This document shows positions 1-7,377 of a DNA stretch of 17,698 nucleotides, one piece after another. Within the stretch, counting starts at the first letter, position 1, and each line of letters begins with the position of its first letter. The DNA is taken from assembly GCA_902795095.1 (NCBI GenBank), contig CADBKB010000053.1:1-17698 (forward strand), given 5' to 3'. The position numbers and the translations under genes are program-made. Below the pieces are notes generated by a model. It did no database searches and was not told where the DNA came from. It saw nothing but the letters and a program-made list of their open reading frames with translations. This stretch comes from Oscillospiraceae bacterium (GTDB taxonomy: Bacteria > Bacillota_A > Clostridia > Oscillospirales > Oscillospiraceae).

Positions 1-335
1 CGGGCGGATCCCCTAAAGGGACTAGGCGGCGAAGCCGCCGTCGGTGGCATCCGCCCCTACGGGTGCGCAGGAAGCGGGCGGATCCCCTAAAGGGACTAGG
101 CGGCGAAGCCGCCGTCGGTGGCATCCGCCCCTACGGGGGCGGCGGTAGCGGGCGGATGTGGGCATCCGCCCCTACGGGTGCGCAGGAAACGGGCGGATCC
201 CCTAAAGGGACTAGGCGGCCAAGCCGCCGTCGGTGGCATCCGCCCCTACGGGTGCGCAGGAAGCGGGCGGATCCCCAAAAGGGACTAGGCGGCGAAGCCG
301 CCGTCGGTGGCATCCGCCCCTACGGGTGCGGGCGA
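1..335. repeat. Tandem array of ~74-bp GC-rich hairpin repeats
   Basis: Five units starting at about 1, 75, 149, 190 and 264. Four are about 74 bp. The third is only ~41 bp and lacks the middle of the unit. Each full unit has outer complementary arms (GGGCGGAT ... ATCCGCCC) and an inner perfect hairpin (GGCGGC-GAA-GCCGCC), so transcripts could fold into repeated long stem-loops. Copy 4 changes the inner loop from GAA to CAA without touching the stem. Copy 5 has CCCCAAAA in place of CCCCTAAA. The array abuts the ruvA stop codon and begins at the window edge, so it may continue leftwards. It probably ends or stabilises the ruvCA transcript. There are no unique spacers, so it is not CRISPR. ORFs that run through it are repeat translations, not genes. 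Confidence 0.9.
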
Positions 336-336
336 T

Positions 337-933
337 TTACGGCATCGCCATGGCGCGCAGGGCCATGCGGATGATATCCTCGGTGCGCTTGGTCTCCGGC
401 GGGATCTTCTTCATGGCGGCTGTGATCTCCGCCTGGCTGTAGCCCAGCTCCGCCAGGCCGGCCATGGCCAGGGCCATGCCGCTGTCGGGGGCGGGGACGG
501 ACACGGGGCCGGAGGAGAAATCCAGCTCCAGATTGGCGCCCAGCTTGTCCTTCAGCTCCAGGATCACCCGCTGGGCCATCTTTTTGCCCACGCCGGGGGC
601 GGCCGTGAGGGCCTTCTCGTTGCCGGTCATCACCGCCAGGGTGAGCTGGTCCGGCGGCACGGTGGAAAGCAGCGACAGCGCCGCCTTGGGGCCCACGCCG
701 CCCACGCTCAGCAGCATCTCAAACAGGCGCTTCTCCTCCCGGGTGGCGAAGCCGAACAGCTCCATGGCGTCCTCCCGGACGCTCAGATAGGTCCACAGCC
801 GGGCCGGCTCCTTCAGCCGGAGCTGGGACAGGGTGTGGGAGGTGGTGCGGCAGGCATATCCCACGCCGGCGCACTCCACCACCGCCAGCCCCTCCTCCAG
901 AAGGGCGACGGTTCCGTTCAGATAATAATACAT
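337..933 (-). CDS. ruvA: Holliday junction branch migration protein RuvA
   Basis: The 198-aa product matches the usual RuvA length. RuvA tetramers bind four-way DNA junctions and load the RuvB helicase for branch migration during recombinational repair in the cytoplasm. The N-terminus (MYYYLNGTVA) begins the OB-fold domain I. Two helix-hairpin-helix motifs follow (SVGGVGPKAA near residue 76 and AAPGVGKKMA near residue 111). A C-terminal three-helix domain III contains the AELGYSQAEI region. The ATG follows the ruvC TAA directly, and GAGG about 8 nt upstream lies inside the ruvC end, so the two are co-transcribed. ruvB is not visible; the repeat array follows ruvA, so ruvB lies either beyond the window or elsewhere. 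Confidence 0.97.
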   Translation of the reverse strand: MYYYLNGTVALLEEGLAVVECAGVGYACRTTSHTLSQLRLKEPARLWTYLSVREDAMELFGFATREEKRLFEMLLSVGGVGPKAALSLLSTVPPDQLTLAVMTGNEKALTAAPGVGKKMAQRVILELKDKLGANLELDFSSGPVSVPAPDSGMALAMAGLAELGYSQAEITAAMKKIPPETKRTEDIIRMALRAMAMP

Positions 934-1434
934 TTATGATCCCTCCGTGACCCTGGACAGCAGCGACGAGCGGGAGCGCGCATGGCACAGGGCGATGGCG
1001 ATGGCGTCCGCCGCGTCGTCGGGGCGGACCATCTTTTCCAGCTTGAGAATTCGTTTGGTCATGTCCATGACCTGATGCTTTTCCGCCTTGCCGTAGCCCA
1101 CCACCGCCTGCTTGACCTGCATGGGGGTGTACTCGGTGACCGGCAGGCCGGACTTGGCCAGGGCCAGCAGGATCACGCCCCGGCCGTGGGCCACACCGAT
1201 GCCGGTGGTGATATTTCTGCCCCAGAACAGCTCCTCCACCGCGGCGCAGTCGGGCTTCAGCTCGGCGATCAGCTGCAGCATGTCGTTGTAGAGCAGCTCC
1301 AGCCGGGCGGGGAAGTCCATATCCGCGGGGGTGGTGATGACGCCGCTGGTGAGCAGGCGGAATTGCCCGCGCTCGCCCTCGATCAGGCCGAAGCCCGTGG
1401 TGGCGTAGCCGGGGTCGATGCCTAAAATACGCAT
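934..1434 (-). CDS. ruvC: Holliday junction endonuclease RuvC
   Basis: The 166-aa product has the standard RuvC length. RuvC is a dimeric RNase H-fold resolvase that cuts Holliday junctions with Mg2+. Expected acidic residues are visible: D7 in MRILGIDPG, the Glu of AAVEELFWG near residue 67, and the Asp cluster in RPDDAADAIAIALCHA near residue 140. The ATG comes one nucleotide after the TGA of the chromate-transporter gene and has only a poor ribosome site (GGGAC), so translation probably depends on coupling to that gene. ruvA starts directly after its stop. Placing ruvCA behind transporter genes is unusual but the spacing leaves little doubt of co-transcription. Confidence 0.97.
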   Translation of the reverse strand: MRILGIDPGYATTGFGLIEGERGQFRLLTSGVITTPADMDFPARLELLYNDMLQLIAELKPDCAAVEELFWGRNITTGIGVAHGRGVILLALAKSGLPVTEYTPMQVKQAVVGYGKAEKHQVMDMTKRILKLEKMVRPDDAADAIAIALCHARSRSSLLSRVTEGS

Positions 1435-1435
1435 A

Positions 1436-1987
1436 TCAAAGTCCCAATACGATCCCGCCGACGGCGCCGACGGCGATCAGCACCACGGGATGCAGTTTTT
1501 TCCATTTGAGGCTGATGGCCAGGATCACGACCCCCAGGGCCACCGCTCTCCAGCGGATCATGTCGTACACGGTGGGGCCGCTTTGCAGATAGGCCACCCG
1601 CAGCACCGTCAGCGTGGCGCTGGCGATGAGGCCCACGGACACCGGGCGCAGCACCTTCATGACGCTGCCCACGGTCCGGTTCTCCCGGAAGCGCTCCATG
1701 GCGCCGGCGATCAGGATCATGATGATGACCGACGGCAGCACCAGGGCGACCGTCGCCACGACGCCGCCGAGCACGCCCGCGGCGTTGGTGCCGGCAAAGG
1801 TGGCCATGTTGACGCCGATGGGGCCGGGGGTGGACTCGCTGACCGCCATCATGTTGGCCAGCTCCTCAGGGGTGAACCAGGGGTAGCGGGCGGCCATATC
1901 GTAGAGGAAGGGGATGGTGGCCAGGCCGCCGCCCACGGCGAACAGGCCGGTCTTGAAAAACTCCCAGAATAATTGCAGATAGATCAT
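1436..1987 (-). CDS. Chromate transporter family protein, second half-size subunit
   Basis: Predicted 183-aa polytopic membrane protein of the CHR (ChrA) family. The N-terminal signature FFKTGLFAVGGG followed by a Thr-Pro-Gly-Pro motif (SESTPGPIGVN, near residue 52) is characteristic, with several hydrophobic segments after it (VVATVALVLPSVIIMILIAG and the C-terminal VVLIAVGAVGGIVLGL). Half-size members usually act as a heteropair with an adjacent paralogue, as here. I chose the ATG at 1987 because it has AAGGAGG 7 nt upstream and a 4-nt ATGA overlap with the preceding gene; longer readings into the upstream gene are shadows. CHR proteins export chromate or transport related anions in characterised cases; the substrate here is unknown. 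Confidence 0.92.
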   Translation of the reverse strand: MIYLQLFWEFFKTGLFAVGGGLATIPFLYDMAARYPWFTPEELANMMAVSESTPGPIGVNMATFAGTNAAGVLGGVVATVALVLPSVIIMILIAGAMERFRENRTVGSVMKVLRPVSVGLIASATLTVLRVAYLQSGPTVYDMIRWRAVALGVVILAISLKWKKLHPVVLIAVGAVGGIVLGL

Positions 1988-2523
1988 GCCCGCGCCTCCT
2001 TCCAGGCCAGCACCAGGCCGGCAGCGACAGCGAAGGCCACGATCCACACCGCGCTCACCCCGAACAGGGCCGAGGCGGCCAGGGCGGCGAGCCACGCGCC
2101 CACGGCGGCGGGACCCTTGACGCCCTTGCCGAACAGGCGCACCTTCGCCTGCAGGATCATGACGCTCACCGCCACGCGGACGCCCGCGAAGGCATGGCGC
2201 ACCGTCTCCAGATGGGAGATGCGGCGGATGACGCCCGCCAGGGCGATGATGATGAGCAGCGACGGGCAGATCACGCCCGCGGTGGCGCAGACCGCCCCGA
2301 GGGGCCCTGCCTGCAGGAAGCCCACATAGGTGGAGGTATTCACGGCGATGACGCCGGGGGTGCACTGGCCGATGGCATAGCAGTCGAGGATCTGCTCCTC
2401 GGTGATCCAGCCCCGGCGCTCCACCACCTCCCGCTGCAGCATGGGCAGCATGGCGTAGCCGCCGCCGAACGTCAGCAGGCCCACCTTAAAAAAGGAGACG
2501 AACAGCTCGAGATATTTCTTCAT
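1984..2523 (-). CDS. Chromate transporter family protein, first half-size subunit
   Basis: Predicted 179-aa CHR-family membrane protein, paralogous to the next gene. It opens with FFKVGLLTFGGGYAMLPMLQ, the N-terminal family signature. A conserved cytosolic stretch (WITEEQILDCYAIGQCTPGVIAVN, residues ~39-62) and about four to five hydrophobic helices follow. Together with the downstream gene it makes up one full two-domain ChrA equivalent. The start lies one nucleotide after the TGA of the small upstream membrane-protein gene and has no clear Shine-Dalgarno site, so it is likely translationally coupled. The two halves are separate genes with ATGA overlap, not a frameshifted single gene. Confidence 0.92.
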   Translation of the reverse strand: MKKYLELFVSFFKVGLLTFGGGYAMLPMLQREVVERRGWITEEQILDCYAIGQCTPGVIAVNTSTYVGFLQAGPLGAVCATAGVICPSLLIIIALAGVIRRISHLETVRHAFAGVRVAVSVMILQAKVRLFGKGVKGPAAVGAWLAALAASALFGVSAVWIVAFAVAAGLVLAWKEARA

Positions 2524-2524
2524 A

Positions 2525-2695
2525 TCAGTACTTCGTGGCGATGTAATAATAGTACAGGGCGATGCCGATCACCATGATGGCCAGGCCGATCCAGGCCATG
2601 GCGACCTGCCACTTCGGTCGGGGGACATATTTCTCCCGCTCCGGCGCGAGGACCTCGGGCGCCTCCTGCGCGATTTTCGGTTCCATTTGATCCAT
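2525..2695 (-). CDS. Small single-pass membrane protein, first gene of the chr-ruv operon
   Basis: A 56-residue protein with a charged, proline-rich N-terminal half (MDQMEPKIAQEAPEVLAPER) and one strong transmembrane helix (AMAWIGLAIMVIGIALYYYYI), ending ATKY. I recognise no family. The start at 2695 is preferred over an in-frame ATG at 2719 because GAGGTGAG lies 4 nt before it, while the upstream ATG would fall in the promoter -10 element. Position at the head of the operon and a one-nucleotide gap to the first transporter gene suggest it could be an accessory membrane peptide of that transporter; this is inference only. Confidence 0.7.
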   Translation of the reverse strand: MDQMEPKIAQEAPEVLAPEREKYVPRPKWQVAMAWIGLAIMVIGIALYYYYIATKY

Positions 2696-2714
2696 GATAC
2701 TCACCTCACCCCTC

Positions 2715-2743
2715 ATCATATCATCTTTCCGCGGATTTTTACA
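2715..2743 (-). promoter_or_regulatory. Candidate sigma-A promoter for the chr-ruvCA operon
   Basis: Reading leftward: TGTAAA (-35, 2738-2743), 17-nt spacer, TATGAT (-10, 2715-2720). Transcription would start near 2708, about a dozen bases before the ATG at 2695, leaving just enough room for GAGGTGAG. The -35 is a moderate match only. Confidence 0.45.
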
Positions 2744-2814
2744 GCATTATTTCTTTCAACGGCGAAAAAACAGCGCTTTGTGGCGGTTTCTTGGCAAACT
2801 GCTGAAAAAAGCCC

Positions 2815-2843
2815 TTGTGAAATTGTGGAAACTGTGGTAGACT
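2815..2843 (+). promoter_or_regulatory. Candidate sigma-A promoter for prfC
   Basis: TTGTGA (2815-2820), 17-nt spacer, TAGACT (2838-2843), each a 4/6 match to consensus. It lies about 40 bases before the prfC ATG and diverges from the promoter of the chr-ruv operon. Confidence 0.5.
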
Positions 2844-2880
2844 AATCCCGTTTGAATGAATTATGTATGGAGGGCTTATC

Positions 2881-4470
2881 ATGGGCCTGAGAGAAGAAAT
2901 CAGCCGCCGGCGCACCTTTGCCATCATTTCCCACCCCGACGCCGGCAAAACCACCCTGACCGAAAAATTCCTGCTCTACGGCGGCGCCATCGCCCAGGCG
3001 GGCGCGGTCAAGGGCAAGAAAAACAGCCGCGCCGCCGTCTCCGACTGGATGGAGATCGAGAAGCAGCGCGGCATCTCCGTCACCTCGTCGGTCATGCAGT
3101 TCCAGTACGGAGGCTGCTGCATCAACATCCTCGATACCCCCGGCCACCAGGACTTCTCCGAGGATACCTACCGCACCCTGATGGCGGCGGACTCGGCGGT
3201 GATGGTCATCGACGGCAGCAAGGGCGTGGAGGCCCAGACCCGGAAGCTGTTCAAGGTCTGCGCCATGCGCCATATCCCCATTTTTACCTTTATCAACAAG
3301 ATGGACCGGGAGGCCAAGGACCCCTTCGACCTGCTCGACGAGCTGGAGAAGGAGCTGGGCATCGAGACCTACGCCATGAACTGGCCCATCGGCTCGGGCA
3401 AGGAATTCCGCGGCGTGTATGACCGGCAGAAGAACCGGCTGCTGTTTTTCTCCGGCGTGTCCGGCAAGAACCGGGCCGACAGCGTAGAGGTGGACCTCTA
3501 CGACGAGGCCGTTGCCGATTACCTCGGCCAGAGCCGCCGCGACACCCTGATCGACGATGTGGAGCTGCTCGGCGCCGGCCGGGAATACGACGTGGAGGAG
3601 GTCCGCGCGGGCACCCTCTCGCCGGTGTTCTTCGGCAGCGCTCTGACCAATTTCGGCGTGGAGCCCTTCCTGGAGGAGTTCCTCCACATGACCACCGCGC
3701 CCCTGCCCCGCACCGCCGACTGCGGCGAAATCGACGTTTTCTCCCCGGATTTTTCCGCCTTTGTGTTCAAGATCCAGGCCAACATGAACAAGGCCCACCG
3801 GGACCGGCTGGCCTTCATGCGCATCTGCTCGGGCAAATTTGAGCGTGACAGGGAGTACTACCACGTCCAGGGCGGCCGCAAGCTGCGCCTCAGCCAGCCC
3901 CAGCAGCTCATGGCCCAGGAGCGCGAGATCATCGACGAGGCCTACGCCGGCGACGTGATCGGCGTGTTCGATCCCGGCATCTTCTCCATCGGCGACACCA
4001 TCTGTGTGCCCGGGCAGAAGTTTCGCTTCGCCGGCATCCCCACCTTCGCCCCGGAGCACTTCTCCCGGGTCAGCCCGAAGGATTCCATGAAGCGCAAGCA
4101 GTTTATCAAGGGCACGGAGCAGATCGCCCAGGAGGGCGCCATCCAGATCTTCAAGGTGCCGGGCACCGGCATGGAGGAGGTCATCGTGGGCGTCGTGGGC
4201 ACGCTGCAGTTCGACGTATTCCAGTACCGGATGAAGAGCGAGTACGGGGTGGATCTGCGCATGGAGGGCCTGCCCTATGAGGTGCTGCGCTTCATCACGA
4301 AGTCGCCCGTGCAGGATCTTTCCGATCTCAACCTCTCCACCGACGTGGAGCTGCTCGAGGACTACCGCGGCCACAGCCTGCTGGTGTTCACCTCCGGCTG
4401 GGCCATCGACTTCACCATCCGCCGCAATCCCGGCCTGGAGCTGTCCGAAACCCTGGAGCAGACGCTATGA
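2881..4470 (+). CDS. prfC: Peptide chain release factor 3 (RF3)
   Basis: RF3 is a translational GTPase that removes RF1/RF2 from the ribosome after peptide release. Motifs from the chosen start: G1 SHPDAGKTT (residues 17-25), G2 region RGISVTSSV, G3 DTPGHQDFSEDT, G4 INKMDREAKDP, then an EF-Tu-like domain II and the RF3-specific C-terminal domain (KSPVQDLSDLNLSTDVELLEDYRG). The start at 2881 is favoured over the in-frame ATG at 2863 because GGAGGG lies about 7 nt before it, giving 529 aa, the length of E. coli RF3. The last codons overlap the next gene by ATGA, so the two are co-translated. The whole gene is GC-rich, which produces long antisense open frames that are not genes. Confidence 0.97.
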   Translation: MGLREEISRRRTFAIISHPDAGKTTLTEKFLLYGGAIAQAGAVKGKKNSRAAVSDWMEIEKQRGISVTSSVMQFQYGGCCINILDTPGHQDFSEDTYRTLMAADSAVMVIDGSKGVEAQTRKLFKVCAMRHIPIFTFINKMDREAKDPFDLLDELEKELGIETYAMNWPIGSGKEFRGVYDRQKNRLLFFSGVSGKNRADSVEVDLYDEAVADYLGQSRRDTLIDDVELLGAGREYDVEEVRAGTLSPVFFGSALTNFGVEPFLEEFLHMTTAPLPRTADCGEIDVFSPDFSAFVFKIQANMNKAHRDRLAFMRICSGKFERDREYYHVQGGRKLRLSQPQQLMAQEREIIDEAYAGDVIGVFDPGIFSIGDTICVPGQKFRFAGIPTFAPEHFSRVSPKDSMKRKQFIKGTEQIAQEGAIQIFKVPGTGMEEVIVGVVGTLQFDVFQYRMKSEYGVDLRMEGLPYEVLRFITKSPVQDLSDLNLSTDVELLEDYRGHSLLVFTSGWAIDFTIRRNPGLELSETLEQTL

Positions 4471-5102
4471 GAGCGCTGATTTTCGATCTTGACGGCACCC
4501 TGTGGGACGCTGTGGAGCCGCTGACGGTGCTGTGGCGGCAGGAGCTGCACCGGGTGGGCGTCGAGCGCGAGCTCACCCGGGAGGATATGGTCGGCGGCAT
4601 GGGTCTGGGCCCGGAGGCGCTGGCGGAGCATCTGGCCCCGGAGCTGCCCCCGGAGCAGCGCAGGCCCTTTTTTGACTACGTGACCCGGGTGGAGACGGCG
4701 TTCATCCCCCAGTACGGCGCGAAGCTCTATCCCGGCCTGCGCGAGACGCTGGAGCTTCTGTCGAAAACCTACCGGCTCATGATCGCCAGCAACTGCGTCC
4801 ACGGCTATATCGAGGCCTTCCTCGGCTATGCGGGCGTGGAGCAGTATTTCTGCGATTTCACCCACCCCGGCATCACGGGCCTGCCGAAGGCCGGCAACAT
4901 CCGCCTGCTCATGGAGCGCAACGGCGTCTCCGAGGCCGCCATGGTGGGCGATACGGTCCTCGATTTCGAGGCCGCCGAGGGCGCGGGCGTTCCCTTCATC
5001 CACGCCGCCTACGGCTTTGGAAATGTACCGGAGGCAAAATGGCGCATCGGGCGTCTGAGCGAGCTGCCGGACGTCGCAAAGCGGATCTTTTCAGAACAGT
5101 AA
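4467..5102 (+). CDS. HAD-superfamily phosphatase (phosphoglycolate phosphatase-like)
   Basis: The 211-aa protein carries the HAD motifs. Motif I is IFDLDGTLWD (nucleophile D8, acid D10), motif II is the IASNC stretch near residue 110, the Lys of GLPKAGNI is the motif III candidate, and motif IV is VGDTVLDFEAA. The residues between motifs I and II form a helical cap typical of subclass I (beta-phosphoglucomutase/phosphoglycolate phosphatase type), so a small phosphorylated metabolite is the likely substrate; the exact one cannot be told. It overlaps prfC by ATGA and its stop lies 11 bases inside the convergent DUF4363 gene. Confidence 0.88.
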   Translation: MRALIFDLDGTLWDAVEPLTVLWRQELHRVGVERELTREDMVGGMGLGPEALAEHLAPELPPEQRRPFFDYVTRVETAFIPQYGAKLYPGLRETLELLSKTYRLMIASNCVHGYIEAFLGYAGVEQYFCDFTHPGITGLPKAGNIRLLMERNGVSEAAMVGDTVLDFEAAEGAGVPFIHAAYGFGNVPEAKWRIGRLSELPDVAKRIFSEQ

Positions 5103-5615
5103 AAACGGGACGGTCCCGGGATCGGAAGCCGTGGGCGAAGAGCAAGCGCTCTGCGCCGCAGGCCGATCCGGAGACCGTCCCTGTGTTTTGGGATCGCCCG
5201 TGTTCTGCGCGCAGGACGCACCGGCGCGGGGAACGGACAAAAGATTATACCAGCGCAGCTGCTCCATCTGGCGCAGATGCGCCGCCTGGGCCGCGGCCCG
5301 GGCGCACAGGGACAGAAACTCGTCCCAACGGCCCCGGGCGGCATGGACCGAGAGCTCCGCCAGGGCGCGGGTGAGCTCGTCGGTCTCCTCGTGGCAGGTA
5401 ACGGCGTCGACGAAGGGAATGGAGGCGGCCCAGCAGTCCCGGGCCTCGGCGGTCAGCGCCTCGGCGGCAGCGGCGTCGCCCGTCCGGGCCGCGGCGGCGG
5501 CCTGCTCCAGCAGCGCCTCCATCCGCGCGCAGTGCGCCGACAGCCGCCCCGCGGCCAGCGCGCACACCCCCAGCAGGACCGCCAGCAGGGCCAGGCCCCA
5601 GGTCAGATGCTTCAT
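5091..5615 (-). CDS. DUF4363-like secreted or membrane-anchored protein
   Basis: Predicted 174 aa. Residues 1-23 form a signal peptide or N-terminal anchor (MKHLTWGLALLAVLLGVCAL). An alanine-rich helical region of about 100 residues follows (ARMEALLEQAAAAARTGDAAAAEALTAEA... with conserved W and a HEETDELTRALAEL stretch), resembling the DUF4363 family, which commonly neighbours DUF421 genes as here. The last ~45 residues (from about SVPRAGASC onward, rich in Pro/Ser/Arg) are encoded by the inverted-repeat region and look unlike the family, so the reading frame was probably lengthened by repeat DNA. GGAGG precedes the ATG, which overlaps the DUF421 stop by ATGA. Function unknown. Confidence 0.75.
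   Translation of the reverse strand: MKHLTWGLALLAVLLGVCALAAGRLSAHCARMEALLEQAAAAARTGDAAAAEALTAEARDCWAASIPFVDAVTCHEETDELTRALAELSVHAARGRWDEFLSLCARAAAQAAHLRQMEQLRWYNLLSVPRAGASCAQNTGDPKTQGRSPDRPAAQSACSSPTASDPGTVPFLLF
5106..5180. repeat. Long imperfect inverted repeat between convergent genes
   Basis: GGGACGGTC (5106-5114) and GATCGG (5119-5124) pair with CCGATC (5162-5167) and GACCGTCCC (5172-5180), giving ~19-nt arms with a small mismatch. Inside is a second hairpin, AGAGC-AAGC-GCTCT (about 5138-5151). It sits just after the HAD stop and could terminate transcription in both directions, though it lacks a good T-run rightward. It also encodes part of the C-terminal tail of the DUF4363 product. 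Confidence 0.7.
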
Positions 5616-6286
5616 CCCCGCCCCTCCTTTCGCTGCATTCGTACCCGGTCTCCATCCACCTGCAGCAGCAGCACCCGGTCCAGGGGACAGCCCGCGCTGC
5701 GCAGCTGGGCCTCGAGCCAGGCCCGGTCATGGCCGGTGCGGCGCAGATGATCCGCCAGGAGCCGGCCGTCGGCCACGACGGTCACGGGCAGACCCGCCTC
5801 CCGGACCTCAATGCCGGCGTCCATGGCGCTGGCGGGGCGGAACCTGGCATAGGGAAAGACGGACAGCGCGCCGTTTGTCTCCAAAATGGCATAGTTCACC
5901 TCGGCATAGTCCGGCACCCCCTGGGCCCGGAGCTGACAGGCCAGCTCCTCCAGGGTGACACGGGTACGCCGCAGGTTGGATTCGCAGATTCTTCCGTGTT
6001 CGATGAGGATCACGGGCCGGCCGCACAGCAACCGCCGCACCCCCAGCAGCTTCATGCTGGCCACGGAAAGGATCAGCTCCAGCGCCAGCACCGCCAGGAT
6101 GGGCACCAGGCCGGAGAAGAGGGAAATGGCGTTGTTCTGCATCGGCACCGAGGCCAGATCCGCGATCAGCATCGTCACCACGAATTCCGAGGCCTCCATC
6201 TGCCCGATCTGGCGCTTGCCCATGGCGCGGATCACCAGGATCAGCAGCGTATACAGTATCATCGACCGCAGCAGCGAAATCAGCAT
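5612..6286 (-). CDS. DUF421 / YetF-family membrane protein
   Basis: The 224-aa protein has three N-terminal transmembrane helices within residues ~1-80. The hallmark GKRQIGQMEASEFVVTMLIADLASVPM lies in this region, followed by a soluble C-terminal alpha/beta portion (GRPVILIEHGRICESNLRRTRVTLEEL..., then VNYAILETNGALSVFP). This matches the YetF/YcaP (DUF421) family. Family members are linked to spore or envelope functions in Bacillus-type bacteria, but their biochemical role is not established. The start has GGAGG 8 nt upstream. Its DUF4363 partner overlaps the 3' end, so the two form a two-gene unit, isolated upstream by the terminator at 6337-6360. Confidence 0.93.
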   Translation of the reverse strand: MLISLLRSMILYTLLILVIRAMGKRQIGQMEASEFVVTMLIADLASVPMQNNAISLFSGLVPILAVLALELILSVASMKLLGVRRLLCGRPVILIEHGRICESNLRRTRVTLEELACQLRAQGVPDYAEVNYAILETNGALSVFPYARFRPASAMDAGIEVREAGLPVTVVADGRLLADHLRRTGHDRAWLEAQLRSAGCPLDRVLLLQVDGDRVRMQRKEGRG

Positions 6287-6336
6287 CCGCCCACCTCCCC
6301 GGGCAGTATTTGCAGATTTCGCCGGATCATACGCAA

Positions 6337-6360
6337 AAAGCCCGCCGTCCGGCGGGCTTT
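6337..6360 (-). terminator. Rho-independent terminator of the sigma/anti-sigma operon
   Basis: A 10-bp perfect stem (AAAGCCCGCC / GGCGGGCTTT) with a 4-nt loop; leftward it ends in TTTTTGCG. It begins 4 bases after the anti-sigma gene stop. Confidence 0.88.
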
Positions 6361-6363
6361 GTC

Positions 6364-7377
6364 TTATTGCGGGTGGGTCAGGTCCGCCCGGGTGAGGAGC
6401 TCCTCCAGCAGGCCGATATCCTTGGCGCAGGCCTTGACGTCTGTGCCGAACCAGGCGTTGGCGTCGGCGGTGGTGACGCTGACCGTGTCCTGCTGCAGGC
6501 TGATCCCTGGCTGATCATCCTCCGCTGCCGCGTCCGTGCGGGTATACTCGAAGCGGACCTCATCCAGATTTCCGACGACGGCCAGCAGGGCATAGCCCAG
6601 GTGCTGCAGTTCGCCCCGCATGCCTTCGATGTCGCCGCCGACCAGGGCGCTGTCCAGGCGGATGATCCATGCGTAGGGGGCGTTTTCGGTCTCCAACTCG
6701 TTGGAGAAGTCGCCCAGGCGGGTCGTCAGACCCAGGGCCCTTGTGCTTTCCAGGTTGGCGGACATATCGCCCACATAATCATGGGCGGATTTGTAGAGAT
6801 TGGAGGTCACGACGGATATATTTTTCCCGTTCGCCCACAGGACCCGGTCGTTGAAGCGCACCTCGCGGATGGGCTGCGCGGCGCGGTACACCCCGCGGCT
6901 GTCGCCCCGGTGCAGGAAGCTGGGCAGCACGGCACGGGCCGTGGCGGTGACGACGCCGTCCTCCTCGGTGAAGCGGATGTCCGACACTGCCTGCAGGCTG
7001 TCCATGCAGGCGCAGGTCAGCGTCACCTGATCGCCCTCCACCTCCGTCCGGGCGTAGACGCTCTCGCCGCCCAGCCTGTCGCCGGTGACGTACAGCCGGA
7101 CGCCCAGGATGCCGACGAGCAGGGCCAGGGCCGTGAGGACGCTCGCCAGGGCGATGCGCCGGTTGCGGCGCTTGTTCTTTTTCAGAAAATCGACTTCCTT
7201 TTTGTCCTGCGCCGAGATCTGCGGCGCTTCCGGCCCGCGCATGGCCTCCAGGGCGGCGCGGCAGTCGGGGCAGGCGTCCAGATGGGCCTCCACCATGGCG
7301 GCGGTGGTCTCGCTTGTCAGACCGTCGACATAGGAGGGCAGCAGGTCGCGCACGACCTCACAGGGAAGATTATACAT
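6364..7377 (-). CDS. Zinc-finger (ZAS/zf-HC2) anti-sigma factor-like membrane protein
   Basis: The 337-aa protein begins with a ZAS-type zinc site: C6, then H32-x3-C36-x2-C39 in HLDACPDC, as in anti-sigma factors that hold ECF sigma factors inactive. A basic linker (FLKKNKRRNRRIA) and one transmembrane helix (residues ~74-95) follow, then a ~240-residue extracytoplasmic domain that would sense the signal; I do not recognise this domain. The start at 7377 is chosen over the in-frame ATG at 7386 because GGATGAGG lies just upstream of it, whereas the earlier ATG has its SD too close. It overlaps the sigma gene by 8 nt, the classic arrangement for a sigma/anti-sigma pair. Confidence 0.85.
   Translation of the reverse strand: MYNLPCEVVRDLLPSYVDGLTSETTAAMVEAHLDACPDCRAALEAMRGPEAPQISAQDKKEVDFLKKNKRRNRRIALASVLTALALLVGILGVRLYVTGDRLGGESVYARTEVEGDQVTLTCACMDSLQAVSDIRFTEEDGVVTATARAVLPSFLHRGDSRGVYRAAQPIREVRFNDRVLWANGKNISVVTSNLYKSAHDYVGDMSANLESTRALGLTTRLGDFSNELETENAPYAWIIRLDSALVGGDIEGMRGELQHLGYALLAVVGNLDEVRFEYTRTDAAAEDDQPGISLQQDTVSVTTADANAWFGTDVKACAKDIGLLEELLTRADLTHPQ

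Noticed and set aside
1..335. CRISPR array
   Set aside because: Units are contiguous tandem copies with no unique spacers and no cas genes nearby.
63..374. 103-aa and similar frames within the repeat array
   Set aside because: Translation of tandem hairpin repeats; no independent support for a gene.
1436..2523. A single chrA gene broken by a frameshift
   Set aside because: The two halves each have their own family N-terminal signature, an ATGA overlap and a good SD for the second; half-size pairs are normal for this family.
2842..4374. 510-codon open frame antisense to prfC
   Set aside because: It is the complement of a very GC-rich gene with full RF3 motifs; its product is His/Gly/Leu-rich without domains.
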